A stretch of 64,000 nucleotides of DNA from an uncultured Selenomonadales bacterium (GCA_900315925.1 ONAV01000009.1:23641-87640); one strand, 5' to 3'. Numbered from the stretch's first letter, positions 11,852 to 20,812 are shown. Program-made: numbers and translations. The notes: generated by a model not told the origin, from the sequence alone.

Positions 11852-12691
11852 ATGTTTTCCAGAGTAATGCTGGCCTTAGACCTTTCGGAACTTACCTCCC
11901 GTATGCTGGATGTGTTTTACAGCATCTGTCTCAGTCCGGAAACGGAAGTGCATCTGCTTCACGTTGTCAAAAAACCTGAGGATTATGCCAAAACCTCTCC
12001 CTATTATAAAAAGACATACAGTCGTTTAAACGGCCTGGCGCAAGATATAAAGAACGCCGGGTATGATAAAGTAGAAATTTTGTGGGAGAGCAATCCGGAT
12101 GTGCTGAACGGCATTCAGAAAGCAGTTGACCAGTACGATATCAACCTGCTGATCATGGCGTCCCATGGCAAGGGCCTTTGGGCCAGTACGTTCCGGGGCA
12201 GCAGCACCTTCAACGCAGTGCGTGCCATTGATATCCCCACTCTTGTAGTAAAAGGGGATTACAAGTGCAGCGATTATCTGCAACGTATCCTGTTACCAAC
12301 GGATTTCTCCCGGAAGTCCCTGATTGCCCTGAATTTTATCCGCAACCTGCGGGAAAATGTGGGGGAAGTTATCTTCGTGCATGTGATTGAAGGAGTCCGG
12401 GGCGACGACGAGCTGCTGGAAAACAAAGAAATGGCCGAGGATATGCTGGTGGAGCTTTGCAATGAAATGCAGAACTTCGGTATAAAATCCCGCTATGTCA
12501 TTGCCGACGGCGGCGCCGCTTCCAAGGAAATCTGCAAACTGGCCGAAGAGGAGAACTGCAGTCTTGTCATCACCGGAAAAACCGGGGCAGGTCCCATCAA
12601 GGGACTGCTGATGGGAAGCACAGCCCAGAATATTTTGCTGAATTCCGGACGTACTCTCTGGGTAATGCCGGACGAAGAGAGTGACGAGTAA
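11852..12691 (+). CDS. Tandem universal stress protein (two UspA domains)
   Basis: 279 residues from ATG 11852, 7 bases after AAAGGAGAA. Domain 1 begins SRVMLALDLSEL and contains the LLIMASHGKG block. Domain 2 begins QRILLPTDFSRKS and ends with GKTGAGPIKGLLMGSTAQNILLNS, which matches the ATP-binding G-x2-G-x9-G-S loop. Domain 1 has a less perfect loop. Usp proteins are cytoplasmic stress and energy-status proteins. It may belong to the same transcript as the two oxidases, since only 104 bases intervene and no terminator is seen. Confidence 0.88.
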   Translation: MFSRVMLALDLSELTSRMLDVFYSICLSPETEVHLLHVVKKPEDYAKTSPYYKKTYSRLNGLAQDIKNAGYDKVEILWESNPDVLNGIQKAVDQYDINLLIMASHGKGLWASTFRGSSTFNAVRAIDIPTLVVKGDYKCSDYLQRILLPTDFSRKSLIALNFIRNLRENVGEVIFVHVIEGVRGDDELLENKEMAEDMLVELCNEMQNFGIKSRYVIADGGAASKEICKLAEEENCSLVITGKTGAGPIKGLLMGSTAQNILLNSGRTLWVMPDEESDE

Positions 12692-12774
12692 GCAGTGTGG
12701 CTGCGCACACAGGAAAACAACCGATTATCTTTTCCTTTGGAACCGGCTTCTTGGACGGTTATTGTAAAAAACGC

Positions 12775-12803
12775 TTGACAGAACAGGGAAATATCCGTAT
12801 AAT
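12775..12803 (+). promoter_or_regulatory. Consensus sigma-70 promoter of the tRNA-Ser locus
   Basis: TTGACA, exactly 17 bases, TATAAT: a perfect housekeeping promoter. Transcription should begin near 12810. Confidence 0.9.
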
Positions 12804-12808
12804 GTTTT

Positions 12809-12831
12809 ACGTGGCTGACATTCAGCCACGT
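12809..12831 (+). repeat. Perfect 10-bp inverted repeat at the predicted transcript start
   Basis: ACGTGGCTGA - CAT - TCAGCCACGT. It starts at or next to the predicted +1 of the tRNA-Ser promoter and would form a stable hairpin at the very 5' end of the RNA, or bind a dimeric protein. It has no T run after it. Confidence 0.8.
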
Positions 12832-12864
12832 ATTTATAATTTAAAAGCTTTATTTCCTACAACC

Positions 12865-12952
12865 GGAGAGATGACCGAGCGGTTGAAGGTGCACGCCTGG
12901 AAAGCGTGTGTACGGGAAACCGTACCGAGGGTTCGAATCCCTTAGAAAACAA
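12865..12952 (+). tRNA. tRNA-Ser(GGA) lacking its 3' acceptor strand
   Basis: The 5' acceptor strand GGAGAGA, D arm (ACC...GGT), anticodon stem CACGC/GCGTG with loop CTGGAAA (anticodon GGA), long class-II variable arm (GTACGG-GAAA-CCGTAC) and T arm (AGGG-TTCGAAT-CCCT) are all present. The 3' acceptor strand should be TCTCTCC but reads AGAAAAC, which cannot pair; no CCA is encoded. The gene has a perfect promoter and a terminator, so it is probably transcribed. It is either a recent pseudogene, a rearranged copy or a sequence error. Confidence 0.75.
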
Positions 12953-12954
12953 GT

Positions 12955-12973
12955 GCCGCACAGCGGCTTTTTT
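12955..12973 (+). terminator. Terminator after tRNA-Ser
   Basis: GCCGC-ACA-GCGGC stem-loop followed by six T residues. Confidence 0.75.
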
Positions 12974-13020
12974 CTTCTAATATAGATATCGGGAAAAAGG
13001 TTTTTCTGTACGACTGTAGT

Positions 13021-13115
13021 GGCAGGTCCTGCGCGATGGAGGCCTGTGAACCGTGTCAGGTCCGGAAGGAAGCAGCACTAAGCGGATCCCTTCATGCGCC
13101 GCGGGGGTGCCTGCC
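13021..13115 (+). ncRNA. ffs: Signal recognition particle RNA (bacterial small SRP)
   Basis: The domain IV core is unmistakable: GTGTCAGGTCCGGAAGG followed by AAGCAGCAC, with the conserved GGAA tetraloop. The ends GGCAGG and CCTGCC pair to close a long hairpin of roughly 95 bases. It scaffolds Ffh/FtsY for co-translational membrane targeting. Exact ends are estimated from pairing. The position just before dnaX is common in Firmicutes. Confidence 0.93.
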
Positions 13116-13143
13116 CTGCGGTCTTACAGGAAAACCGGCAGGA

Positions 13144-13168
13144 AGCAGTCCGTGAAGGACTGCTTTTT
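13144..13168 (+). terminator. Terminator after SRP RNA
   Basis: AGCAGTCC / GGACTGCT, 5-base loop, then T5. Confidence 0.85.
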
Positions 13169-13187
13169 GTATTTCACGATAAATTCA

Positions 13188-13216
13188 TTGTTATTTGCGC
13201 AGTTTTTTACTATAAT
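13188..13216 (+). promoter_or_regulatory. Promoter of the dnaX operon
   Basis: TTGTTA, 17 bases, TATAAT; about 50 bases before the dnaX start. Confidence 0.7.
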
Positions 13217-13265
13217 GTTAGAATAGAATAGGAAACGGATTCCGTAAGAAGAAAGGATGTGCGAC

Positions 13266-15272
13266 ATGGCTTACCAAACCCTATATCTCCGCTGGCGTCC
13301 GTCCAGCTTTGATACGCTGGTGGGACAGGCGCCTGTCAAACAGGCGTTGATGAATGCATTGTCCAGCGGCCGTATTGCACATGCTTATCTGTTTACCGGA
13401 CCCCGCGGTACGGGCAAGACTACTACGGCGCGTATTTTTGCGAAAGCACTGAACTGTCAGAACGGGCCTACCAATCATCCCTGCGGCGAATGTTTAAATT
13501 GCAGGCAGATTACCGATGGCAGCGCACTGGACGTACAGGAACTGGACGCCGCTTCCAACCGTGGCGTGGACGATATTAAAAACCTGAACAAGAACGCAGA
13601 CTTTGCACCGGTCAATTGCCGGTATAAAGTGTATATCATCGACGAAGCCCATATGCTGACCACGGAGGCCTGCAACGCGCTGCTGAAAACCCTGGAAGAA
13701 CCTCCCGAACATGTGGTGTTTATTCTGGCGACGACGGAGCCCCAGAAGATTTTACCGACCATTCATTCCCGCTGCCAGCGATTTGATTTCCATCCGATCA
13801 CCCAGGAAGAAATCGTAGCGCATCTGCAAAAAGTAGCGGAAGGCAGCGACATTAAAGCGGAAAAGGAAGCACTGGAGCTGATCGCGGCGGCTTCTGAAGG
13901 CGGCATGCGCGACGCGTTGAGCCTGCTGGAGCAGTGCGGCGTCATGGCGGAAACGGTTACGGCGGAAACGGTTCGTTCCGTCCGCGGTATCATTGGCCGG
14001 GAAATTTTGCGGGAGCTGGTTGGTGCGGTGGGGCAGCGTGAGGTTGCTTCTGCCCTGACGATTTTTGACCGGCTGCTGATGCAGGGCAAGGACATCAGCC
14101 AGATTTTGATCGAGCTGTCCGGTTATATGCGGGCGTTGCTGTTGTACAGGGCAACACCGGAATATCAGCCCATTTACGTGACCGATACGGCGGAAGAACT
14201 GGCGAAGCTGGCAAAGCTGTATACCGGGGAACGGATCCTGGCAGCCCAGGAGATTATTCATCAGGCTATGAATGAGCTGCGTTTTACAGCCCGTGGCAGG
14301 GTTACTGCCGAGATGTGCCTGTATGATTTATGCCGTGAGGATAACCGGACGCTGAAAACACTGGCGGCCCGGGTCAATCAGCTGGAACGGGAGCTAGCTG
14401 CCCTGAAAGCCGGCGGACTTACGGCGGCGGTTCCGCAGGAACCGGCCGGCATTACTGCGCCGGCAGAAACAAGGATGGAAAAACCAGCAGATGCTACAAA
14501 AGCAAAACCGGCAGAAGTTATAAATATAAAACCGGCGGAAGCTACAAAGGTAAAACCTACAGATATTACAAGTACAAAATCAGCTGAGGCTTCGAAGGTA
14601 AAAGCGGTGGAGCCGGTTGAGAAACCGGTTCAGCAAAAACCGAAAGAAGAGGCGCCGGTTGTTCCGGTGAAAACACCGCAACCGCAGCCTGTTACAACTG
14701 CAGCTAAAAAAGAAAAGGCCAAAACGACGGTTCCCGAAGAAACGAAAGTCACGGCATCTCCTGCCGGCAATAATCCATCGGCAATACCTCCGCTTGTTCC
14801 GGGGAATAGAGATGTGCCGGGCGCCGGTAACGGCTCTTCTGACCAAGGTTATACTCCTTACGCTGGCGATTGGGCAACGGGAGATGAATATTGGACCCGG
14901 ACCATGGAAATATTGAAAGCGGAACGAAAGCAATCCATTGCAGCCTGTGCTTCCCATGGGTATGTGATGGCCTATGAGAATCAAACGCTTATCGTTGGCT
15001 TTAAGATGAAATATTTATGCGAACGTCTGCAGAAACCCGATTACCGGGAAGTAGTCGAAGATGTTTTGCTGCGGGTGGCGCGGGTGCCTGTCCGGCTGCA
15101 GTGTGTGGAGGATACAGGCGGGAAGCCTGCTGGAAAGAGTTCTGTAAAAAACACAACGGGTGCACCTGCCGGAAAAAGCAACACCCCGGCAAAAGGAGAA
15201 GCGCAGCCGAACGTATCCGAAAGTACAAAAAAGGCTATGGAAATGTTCAATGCAACGCTGCATAAAGTATAG
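13266..15272 (+). CDS. dnaX: DNA polymerase III subunit gamma/tau
   Basis: 668 residues from ATG 13266; the alternative ATG at 13257 overlaps the AAAGGA ribosome site. It shows Walker A GPRGTGKTT (residues 45-53), a zinc module (CQNG...CGECLNC), Walker B IIDEAHM and the SRC arginine-finger motif HSRCQRFDF: the clamp-loader ATPase. Residues ~400-480 form a linker of degenerate KPAEATKVKP-type repeats, then a C-terminal tau-like domain (WTRTMEILKAERKQSI). I saw no obvious slippery A-run that would make a programmed gamma form. It leads the dnaX-ybaB-recR-bofA cluster. Confidence 0.95.
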   Translation: MAYQTLYLRWRPSSFDTLVGQAPVKQALMNALSSGRIAHAYLFTGPRGTGKTTTARIFAKALNCQNGPTNHPCGECLNCRQITDGSALDVQELDAASNRGVDDIKNLNKNADFAPVNCRYKVYIIDEAHMLTTEACNALLKTLEEPPEHVVFILATTEPQKILPTIHSRCQRFDFHPITQEEIVAHLQKVAEGSDIKAEKEALELIAAASEGGMRDALSLLEQCGVMAETVTAETVRSVRGIIGREILRELVGAVGQREVASALTIFDRLLMQGKDISQILIELSGYMRALLLYRATPEYQPIYVTDTAEELAKLAKLYTGERILAAQEIIHQAMNELRFTARGRVTAEMCLYDLCREDNRTLKTLAARVNQLERELAALKAGGLTAAVPQEPAGITAPAETRMEKPADATKAKPAEVINIKPAEATKVKPTDITSTKSAEASKVKAVEPVEKPVQQKPKEEAPVVPVKTPQPQPVTTAAKKEKAKTTVPEETKVTASPAGNNPSAIPPLVPGNRDVPGAGNGSSDQGYTPYAGDWATGDEYWTRTMEILKAERKQSIAACASHGYVMAYENQTLIVGFKMKYLCERLQKPDYREVVEDVLLRVARVPVRLQCVEDTGGKPAGKSSVKNTTGAPAGKSNTPAKGEAQPNVSESTKKAMEMFNATLHKV

Positions 15273-15381
15273 TTACAGATTTTAGAGAAGCGCGAATAAA
15301 TGAAAAAATTTGATGGCGCTTCGCAGTATCATAGAAAAAACATAAATACGATTTATAGTAAATTGACAGGAGGACGACAAG

Positions 15382-15723
15382 ATGAAAGGTATGAAATTCC
15401 CCGGTATGGGCGGTATGGGTAATATGCAGGGCATGTTGCAGAGAGTACAGAAGATGCAGGCTGATATGCAGAAGGTGCAGGCAGATCTGCAGGCCCGTAC
15501 CTTTGAAAGTACGGCAGGCGGCGGTGCGGTAAAAGTTACCGTAACGGGCAAAAAAGAACTGACAAGCGTTGTATTGGATCCCCAGGTGGTAGATCCGGAA
15601 GATGTGGAGATGTTACAGGATTTAATTCTGGCTGCGGTAAATGAAGCCATGCATCAGGTAGATACTGTTTCGGAAGAAGAAATGAACAAGGTGACCGGCG
15701 GCCTCAAGATTCCGGGAATGTAA
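15382..15723 (+). CDS. ybaB: Nucleoid-associated protein, YbaB/EbfC family
   Basis: 113 residues with an N-terminal coiled helix (MLQRVQKMQADMQKVQADL) and the conserved VTGKKELTSVVLDPQVVDPEDVEMLQDLI core. The protein binds DNA as a dimer and sits between dnaX and recR in most bacteria, as here. The N-terminus is Met/Gly-rich (KGMKFPGMGGMGNMQGM). The ribosome site AGGAGGACGACAAG is strong, and recR follows after one base. Confidence 0.95.
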   Translation: MKGMKFPGMGGMGNMQGMLQRVQKMQADMQKVQADLQARTFESTAGGGAVKVTVTGKKELTSVVLDPQVVDPEDVEMLQDLILAAVNEAMHQVDTVSEEEMNKVTGGLKIPGM

Positions 15724-15724
15724 A

Positions 15725-16330
15725 ATGGCAGGACTGATAAAACCGCTGAACAGTGTGTATGATCAGTTCCGGCGTCTGCCGGGGGTGGGAAACAAATCAG
15801 CGCTGCGACTGGCCTATCATATTATTGATATGCCGGAAGAAGAGTTACGTCGGCTGGCGGAAACACTGCTGCAGGCGAAACGGGAGATCCGGTTCTGTAA
15901 AGAATGTTTTAATTTGACTGACAGCGATGTATGTGAGATCTGTGCAGATACAGAACGCGATCACAGCATGATCTGTGTGGTGGAACAGCCTCAGGATGCT
16001 ATGGCCATGGAACGAAGCCACGGTTATACAGGCGTTTATCACGTACTGCACGGATGCCTGTCGCCGCTGGATGGCATCGGACCGGAAAATCTGCGGATTA
16101 AAGAGCTGCTGTTCCGGCTTGAAAAAGAGGACGTGAAAGAAGTCATTCTTGCTACCAACAGCAATGTGGAAGGAGAGGCAACCGCGTCCTATCTGGTACA
16201 GTTGCTGCGGTATCAGCCTGTGATGGTCAGCCGTATTGCCCGGGGACTGCCCATGGGCGGCGACCTGGAATATGCAGACGAGGTCACACTGGCCAAAGCG
16301 CTGGAAAACCGTACCCCGATTAAAGAATAA
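15725..16330 (+). CDS. recR: Recombination mediator RecR
   Basis: 201 residues. It has an HhH start (LPGVGNKSALRLAYHI), a zinc finger CKEC...CEIC, and a Toprim domain (ICVVEQPQDAMAMERS ... GCLSPLDGIGPENL). RecR works with RecO/RecF to load RecA on gaps. Size and motifs are standard; translation is probably coupled to ybaB. Confidence 0.96.
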   Translation: MAGLIKPLNSVYDQFRRLPGVGNKSALRLAYHIIDMPEEELRRLAETLLQAKREIRFCKECFNLTDSDVCEICADTERDHSMICVVEQPQDAMAMERSHGYTGVYHVLHGCLSPLDGIGPENLRIKELLFRLEKEDVKEVILATNSNVEGEATASYLVQLLRYQPVMVSRIARGLPMGGDLEYADEVTLAKALENRTPIKE

Positions 16331-16427
16331 GGGGAATACAATTTATCCTGGGAAACGACAGTTTTATGAGTATGGATTGCCGAACCTGTTGATCAACGGG
16401 TTTGGCCCGGAAGAAAAGGAGGCAGTC

Positions 16428-16685
16428 ATGGAAATTATCGCTTCGCTTGGTTCACTGGCAATAGGTGTAGTGATACTGTATATCATCGTTAAACTGCTGG
16501 CATTGCCGTTCAAGCTGGTCTGGAACGGAATCATCGGCGCTGTTATGCTGTGGCTGGCAAATCTGCTGGGCGGCGCGCTCTTTAACGTGACGATCCATAT
16601 TACCATTATCAAGGCGCTGATAGCCGGTTTCTTTGGAATACCCGGTGCTGCGGCAGTAATTTTATGGGATTTGTTTGTTAAATAA
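16428..16685 (+). CDS. bofA: BofA-family membrane protein
   Basis: 85 residues from ATG 16428, well placed after AAAAGGAGG. It has three hydrophobic helices and the family pattern (KLLALPFKLVWNGIIGAV...NLLGG; FFGIPGAAAVILW). In Bacillus BofA inhibits processing of pro-sigma-K and lies after recR; the same gene order is seen here. In a probably non-sporulating organism its role is unknown, so it may be a general intramembrane-protease modulator. Confidence 0.85.
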   Translation: MEIIASLGSLAIGVVILYIIVKLLALPFKLVWNGIIGAVMLWLANLLGGALFNVTIHITIIKALIAGFFGIPGAAAVILWDLFVK

Positions 16686-16749
16686 AAAAACAGGTTTATC
16701 GATTCTGATTATTCCGCAAAGGAAAGAAGAGCGGAATGGAGGATGAGTC

Positions 16750-17433
16750 ATGAGCGGTTTACATGCAATGGCTGCATGGATTCAACAGGAGACCAGTGCC
16801 CGCCGTCCCGGTCTGGATCAGACAGGCGTGGTGATGCGGACAGCCTCGGTTCTCCTGTTGTTGCTTCCGGGAAAAAACGGGCCGGAGCTGTTGTTTGAAG
16901 TCCGTTCCGGAAAATTGGGCTGGCAGCCCGGAGATATCTGCTTCCCAGGCGGACGCAGGGAGAGCAGCGATCGTAATTATGCGGCAGCGGCGGTGCGGGA
17001 AGCTTCCGAGGAACTGGGCGTTCCGTATAAGGATATACAACTCTGCGGCACCCTTGATTTTTTTGCGGCCCATAACGGATTTATGGTCTATCCGTTTGTC
17101 GGAATCTGGAATCCGGAGAAGATTTCGGAAGCGACGGATACGGGTTACAGACAATGGAATTTTAACCGGGATGAAGTTGCGGAACTGTTTGCCGTTCCGC
17201 TCTCCTGGTTTTTAAACCATGAGCCCCGGATCGGGACCGCCCACATACAGGTTACCCGGAAAGACGATTTTCCGTTTGAACTGGTGCCCCATCTGGACCC
17301 CCATAAAGATTTCCATCAGGAGTATCCGATTTACTTTTACCAGTACGGGGATAAGGTTATCTGGGGCATGACAGCCGCAATTTTACACAGTTTTCTTGAA
17401 CGCTTCGGAAAGGGGTTAGCAGACTTTGCGTAA
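16750..17433 (+). CDS. NUDIX hydrolase, CoA-pyrophosphatase-like
   Basis: 227 residues. The NUDIX box is clear: FPGGRRESSD...AAVREASEELGV with the RE-x2-EE core for metal binding. The extra GWQPGDICFPGG segment before it resembles the CoA-diphosphatase subgroup (NudL/YeaB), so the likely substrate is CoA or a related nucleotide diphosphate. Its stop overlaps the start of the LCP gene by 8 bases, so the two are co-transcribed. Confidence 0.88.
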   Translation: MSGLHAMAAWIQQETSARRPGLDQTGVVMRTASVLLLLLPGKNGPELLFEVRSGKLGWQPGDICFPGGRRESSDRNYAAAAVREASEELGVPYKDIQLCGTLDFFAAHNGFMVYPFVGIWNPEKISEATDTGYRQWNFNRDEVAELFAVPLSWFLNHEPRIGTAHIQVTRKDDFPFELVPHLDPHKDFHQEYPIYFYQYGDKVIWGMTAAILHSFLERFGKGLADFA

Positions 17434-18325
17434 GATTTTTTTTCTGATTGTGGCGGCGATTGCCGCTTTTATGTGGGGCGATTTTTCACTTGACAAAATT
17501 TCGGACCTGGAATTTTTATCCGGAAAGAGGAATATTGTTGTGATGGGCTGCGATATCCGTAAAGACGATGCAGGGCGCAGCGATACCCTGTTTGTCGTAA
17601 TGATGGATAAAAGCGATAAAAAAGCAGCCCTGCTCTCTGTTCCCCGGGACACCCGGGTGAATATCAAAGGACATGGCTGGGATAAAATTAATTCGGCCTT
17701 TGCCTATGGAGGACATAAACTGACGCAGGAAACCGTGCAGGATTTTCTGGGCATCAAACTCCATAATTATGTAGTTGTAGATTTCCAGGGGTTTAAAGGT
17801 CTGGTAGACGCGGTAGGCGGCGTGGATATCAACGTGGAAAAGCGTATGTATTATTACGATCCGTATGCCGATTTCGAAATAGACCTGCGGCCCGGCAACC
17901 AGCATATGGACGGAAAAACTGCCATGCAGTACGTCCGTTACCGCGACGAAGAAGGGGATATCGGGCGGATCCGCAGGCAGCAGAAATTTATTATGGCATT
18001 ATACAAACAGATTGCATCGAAGAACATCCTTGCCAAAATGCCCGGTGTCTCCAAACAGATCATGTCAATGATCAAGACAGACCTTTCCTTAAAAGAAATG
18101 GTCGAGCTGGGTAAAGTGATGCACGATATGATGGAAACGGACGGGCTGAAAATGGCCATGGTGCCGGGGACTCCGAAATATATCGACGGCATCAGTTACT
18201 GGATTCCTGACATTCCCAAAATGCGCCAGCAGATGGCGGAAATGCAGGGTGTCAAAATGTCAGAAAAATTCAGAGAGAATACAAAAAAGTTGGAAGAGGA
18301 TTACAAAAAATCCGCTAAAAAATAA
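17426..18325 (+). CDS. LytR-CpsA-Psr (LCP) family glycopolymer transferase
   Basis: 299 residues starting at TTG 17426, inside the end of the NUDIX gene. An N-terminal membrane anchor (IFFLIVAAIAAFMWG) is followed by the LCP domain: GCDIRKDDAGRSDTL, LLSVPRDTRVNI, HGWDKINSAFAYGG, and YVRYRDEEGDIGRIRRQQ with its essential Arg residues. LCP proteins transfer undecaprenyl-linked glycopolymers to peptidoglycan on the outer face of the membrane. The C-terminus is Lys-rich. Confidence 0.92.
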   Translation: MRKIFFLIVAAIAAFMWGDFSLDKISDLEFLSGKRNIVVMGCDIRKDDAGRSDTLFVVMMDKSDKKAALLSVPRDTRVNIKGHGWDKINSAFAYGGHKLTQETVQDFLGIKLHNYVVVDFQGFKGLVDAVGGVDINVEKRMYYYDPYADFEIDLRPGNQHMDGKTAMQYVRYRDEEGDIGRIRRQQKFIMALYKQIASKNILAKMPGVSKQIMSMIKTDLSLKEMVELGKVMHDMMETDGLKMAMVPGTPKYIDGISYWIPDIPKMRQQMAEMQGVKMSEKFRENTKKLEEDYKKSAKK

Positions 18326-18393
18326 GAAAACAGTATTGAAGTTTTCAATGATTTATGATATATTATAAATACAATAAAACAGCCCCTCATTTG

Positions 18394-18418
18394 GCCCTTC
18401 TAGCAAGGGCTTTTTTTT
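18394..18418 (+). terminator. Terminator after the LCP gene
   Basis: GCCCTT-CTAGC-AAGGGC followed by T8. It lies between this gene and the end of tex on the other strand. Confidence 0.85.
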
Positions 18419-18438
18419 ATACTAATTTTATACTTTTT

Positions 18439-20607
18439 CTATCGGCTTTTCGCTTCCGGAACCCGTTTTAACGAGAGCCCGATCCGCCCCCGGGCCTCAT
18501 CAATGCTGATAATCATCACGTCCACGATGTCCCCGGTGGAAACAATATCCAGCGGGTGTTTGAAACGCCGGTTGGACAGTTCGGAGCGGTGGATCAGTCC
18601 GTTGACTTTCAGGCCGATATCCACGAAGCAGCCAAAGTCCACAACATTGCGGATCGTTCCTTTCACGATGGAACCAATCTGCAGCTCGCTGAGCTTTGTA
18701 ACATTTTTACGGCTCAGGGGAGCCGGCGAATCTTCCCGGGGATCCCGGCCCGGTTTTGCCAGGGCCTGCAGGATATCGGTAACGGTAGGCAGACCGGCCT
18801 GCAGGTGTTCCGCAATTCGTTTCGGATCGGCTTTGGCGGCGGCTAATTGTACGGCAGGGCTGCCGCTGTTTTCTTTTTTGCAGCCTAATTCTGCCAGAAT
18901 TTTTTCCGTCAGTTCATAGCTTTCCGGATGGACCGGCGTATTGTCCAGCGGATTGGTTCCGTTGGCAATGCGCAGGAAGCCGGCGCACTGGGTAAAAGCT
19001 GCCGGTCCTAAACGGGGCACTTTCAGCAGTTCTTTGCGGTTGTGGAAGCGCCCGTTTTCGTTACGGTAGGCTATAATATTTTTGGCTACGGCGCTGCTGA
19101 CGCCTGCTACATAGCTTAATAATGCAGGGGAGGCGGTGTTCAGTTCCACACCCACATGGTTTACGCAGCTTTCTACTACGTCGCCTAACGCGTTGCCCAG
19201 TTCCTTCTGGTTCACATCGTGCTGGTACTGGCCTACGCCGATGGCTTTCGGCTCGATTTTGACCAGCTCGGCCAGGGGATCCTGGATGCGCCGGGCGATG
19301 GAAACGGCCCCCCGGAGAGAAACGTTCAGATCCGGAAGTTCTTCTTTGGCCAGCGGGGAGGCGGAGTACACGGATGCCCCCGCTTCGCTGACGATTAAAT
19401 ACGACAAGTTCAGTTTATGCTTTTCAATCATTTTGGCGGTGAACTCTTCCGTCTCGAACGAAGCGGTTCCGTTGCCGATGGTAACCAGGGTAACGCCAAA
19501 CTCTCTCACCAGTTTGACAAAATGAGCTTCCGCTTCATCCTGCTGGCGCTGGCTTCCGATGATGTACAGGGTGTCGGTGGCCAGCACTTTGCCCTGGGGA
19601 TCGATGACCGCAGTCTTGCAGCCGGTACGGTACCCGGGATCCAGACCGATGACGGTATGGCCTGCGATAGGCTGTTGCAACAGCAGCTGCCGCAGGTTGA
19701 CAGAGAATACGTTGATGGCCTGTTTTTCCGCTTTTTCAGTCAGCTCATTGCGGATTTCGCGCTCAATGGAAGGGAAGATCAGGCGTTTATACGCATCGGC
19801 ACAGGCTTCCGCATACATGGCGGAAAAGGCGGTGCCCTCTTTGATCTTCAGGAAGCGGTGCAGTTCTGCCAGCATGCTTTCTTCCGGATAATTCAGCGCC
19901 AGCTTCAGGTATTTCAGCTTTTCGCCGCGGTTTAGGGCCAGCGTGCGGTGGGGCGGCAGTTGTTTCACAGGTTCGCTGTACTCTTTGTACATAAGGAAAT
20001 CCTTGCCGGTGACCTCATCGGTTGCAAGGACTGAGGAAATCTGTGCGTTCTGCCATAAAATGCGGCGGATCAGGGCCCGGACATCGGCCCGGTCGGAAAT
20101 ATTTTCCGCTACAATATCCTGGGCGCCCTTCCAGGCATCGCTTTCCGTTTCCACGCCTTTTTCCGCATTGATAAAAGGCGCTGCCAGTTCAGCTAAGCTT
20201 TTCGGCGTATCTGCCTGCAGCACAATATAACTGGCCAGCGGTTCCAGTCCTTTTTCCCGGGCAATCTGCGCCCGGGTCCTCTTTTTGGGCCGGTAAGGAA
20301 GATACAGATCTTCCAGAACCTGCATTTTTTCCGCGGCCATGATCTGCTGTTCCAGTTCCGGCGTCAGCTTTTCCTGTTCCCGGATAGAGTTTAAAATTTC
20401 CTCCCGGCGTGCGTCCAGATTGCGCAGGTACTGGGCCCGGGTTTCCACATTGCGGATCTGTTCTTCATCTAATGAGCCGGTGGCTTCTTTACGATACCGG
20501 GCGATAAAGGGGACCGTGTTGCCGTCGTCCAGTAATTGCAGCGCGGCTTCCGCCTGCGCCGGTTTAATGTTTAATTCTTTTGCCAGTAATAATACGATTT
20601 TCTCCAT
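18439..20607 (-). CDS. tex: Tex family S1 RNA-binding protein
   Basis: 722 residues. The start is taken at the ATG at 20607 (MEKIVLLLAKEL), preceded by AAAGG; the frame stays open further upstream, but that extension is unlike the family. Domains in order: N-terminal helical region, YqgF-like nuclease fold (VIGLDPGYRTGCKTAVID), HhH (GVSSAVAKNIIAYRN, LKVPRLGPAAF) and C-terminal S1 domain (GSIVKGTIRNVVDFGCFVDIG). Tex binds nucleic acids and the transcription machinery. It is monocistronic and convergent with the LCP gene. Confidence 0.94.
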   Translation of the reverse strand: MEKIVLLLAKELNIKPAQAEAALQLLDDGNTVPFIARYRKEATGSLDEEQIRNVETRAQYLRNLDARREEILNSIREQEKLTPELEQQIMAAEKMQVLEDLYLPYRPKKRTRAQIAREKGLEPLASYIVLQADTPKSLAELAAPFINAEKGVETESDAWKGAQDIVAENISDRADVRALIRRILWQNAQISSVLATDEVTGKDFLMYKEYSEPVKQLPPHRTLALNRGEKLKYLKLALNYPEESMLAELHRFLKIKEGTAFSAMYAEACADAYKRLIFPSIEREIRNELTEKAEKQAINVFSVNLRQLLLQQPIAGHTVIGLDPGYRTGCKTAVIDPQGKVLATDTLYIIGSQRQQDEAEAHFVKLVREFGVTLVTIGNGTASFETEEFTAKMIEKHKLNLSYLIVSEAGASVYSASPLAKEELPDLNVSLRGAVSIARRIQDPLAELVKIEPKAIGVGQYQHDVNQKELGNALGDVVESCVNHVGVELNTASPALLSYVAGVSSAVAKNIIAYRNENGRFHNRKELLKVPRLGPAAFTQCAGFLRIANGTNPLDNTPVHPESYELTEKILAELGCKKENSGSPAVQLAAAKADPKRIAEHLQAGLPTVTDILQALAKPGRDPREDSPAPLSRKNVTKLSELQIGSIVKGTIRNVVDFGCFVDIGLKVNGLIHRSELSNRRFKHPLDIVSTGDIVDVMIISIDEARGRIGLSLKRVPEAKSR

Positions 20608-20812
20608 TAGTAAACATACCTTTCTGTAAAAATGAAGGGATGAAAGAGGTTTGTGAATTTGCTCTTTCTTCACCATTATATCACTTGTCAAAGGGAAAAA
20701 GATACGATAAAATAATTTTATAATTTATATATTAGTAGAGCGCATCTTTGAAAGCAGTATTTTACAGTTGTGACGTGTCATTTTGGCAATTTTCAGGAGA
20801 TATCAGACCGTT

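Noticed and set aside
12697..12945. 82-codon frame across the tRNA-Ser region
   Set aside because: It reads through promoter, hairpin and tRNA; the end ETVPRVRIP is the usual translation of a tRNA variable and T arm.
14380..14640. Programmed frameshift site for a gamma form of DnaX
   Set aside because: No A-rich slippery heptamer with a following hairpin was seen in the linker; the repeats there are degenerate KPAEATK-type protein repeats.
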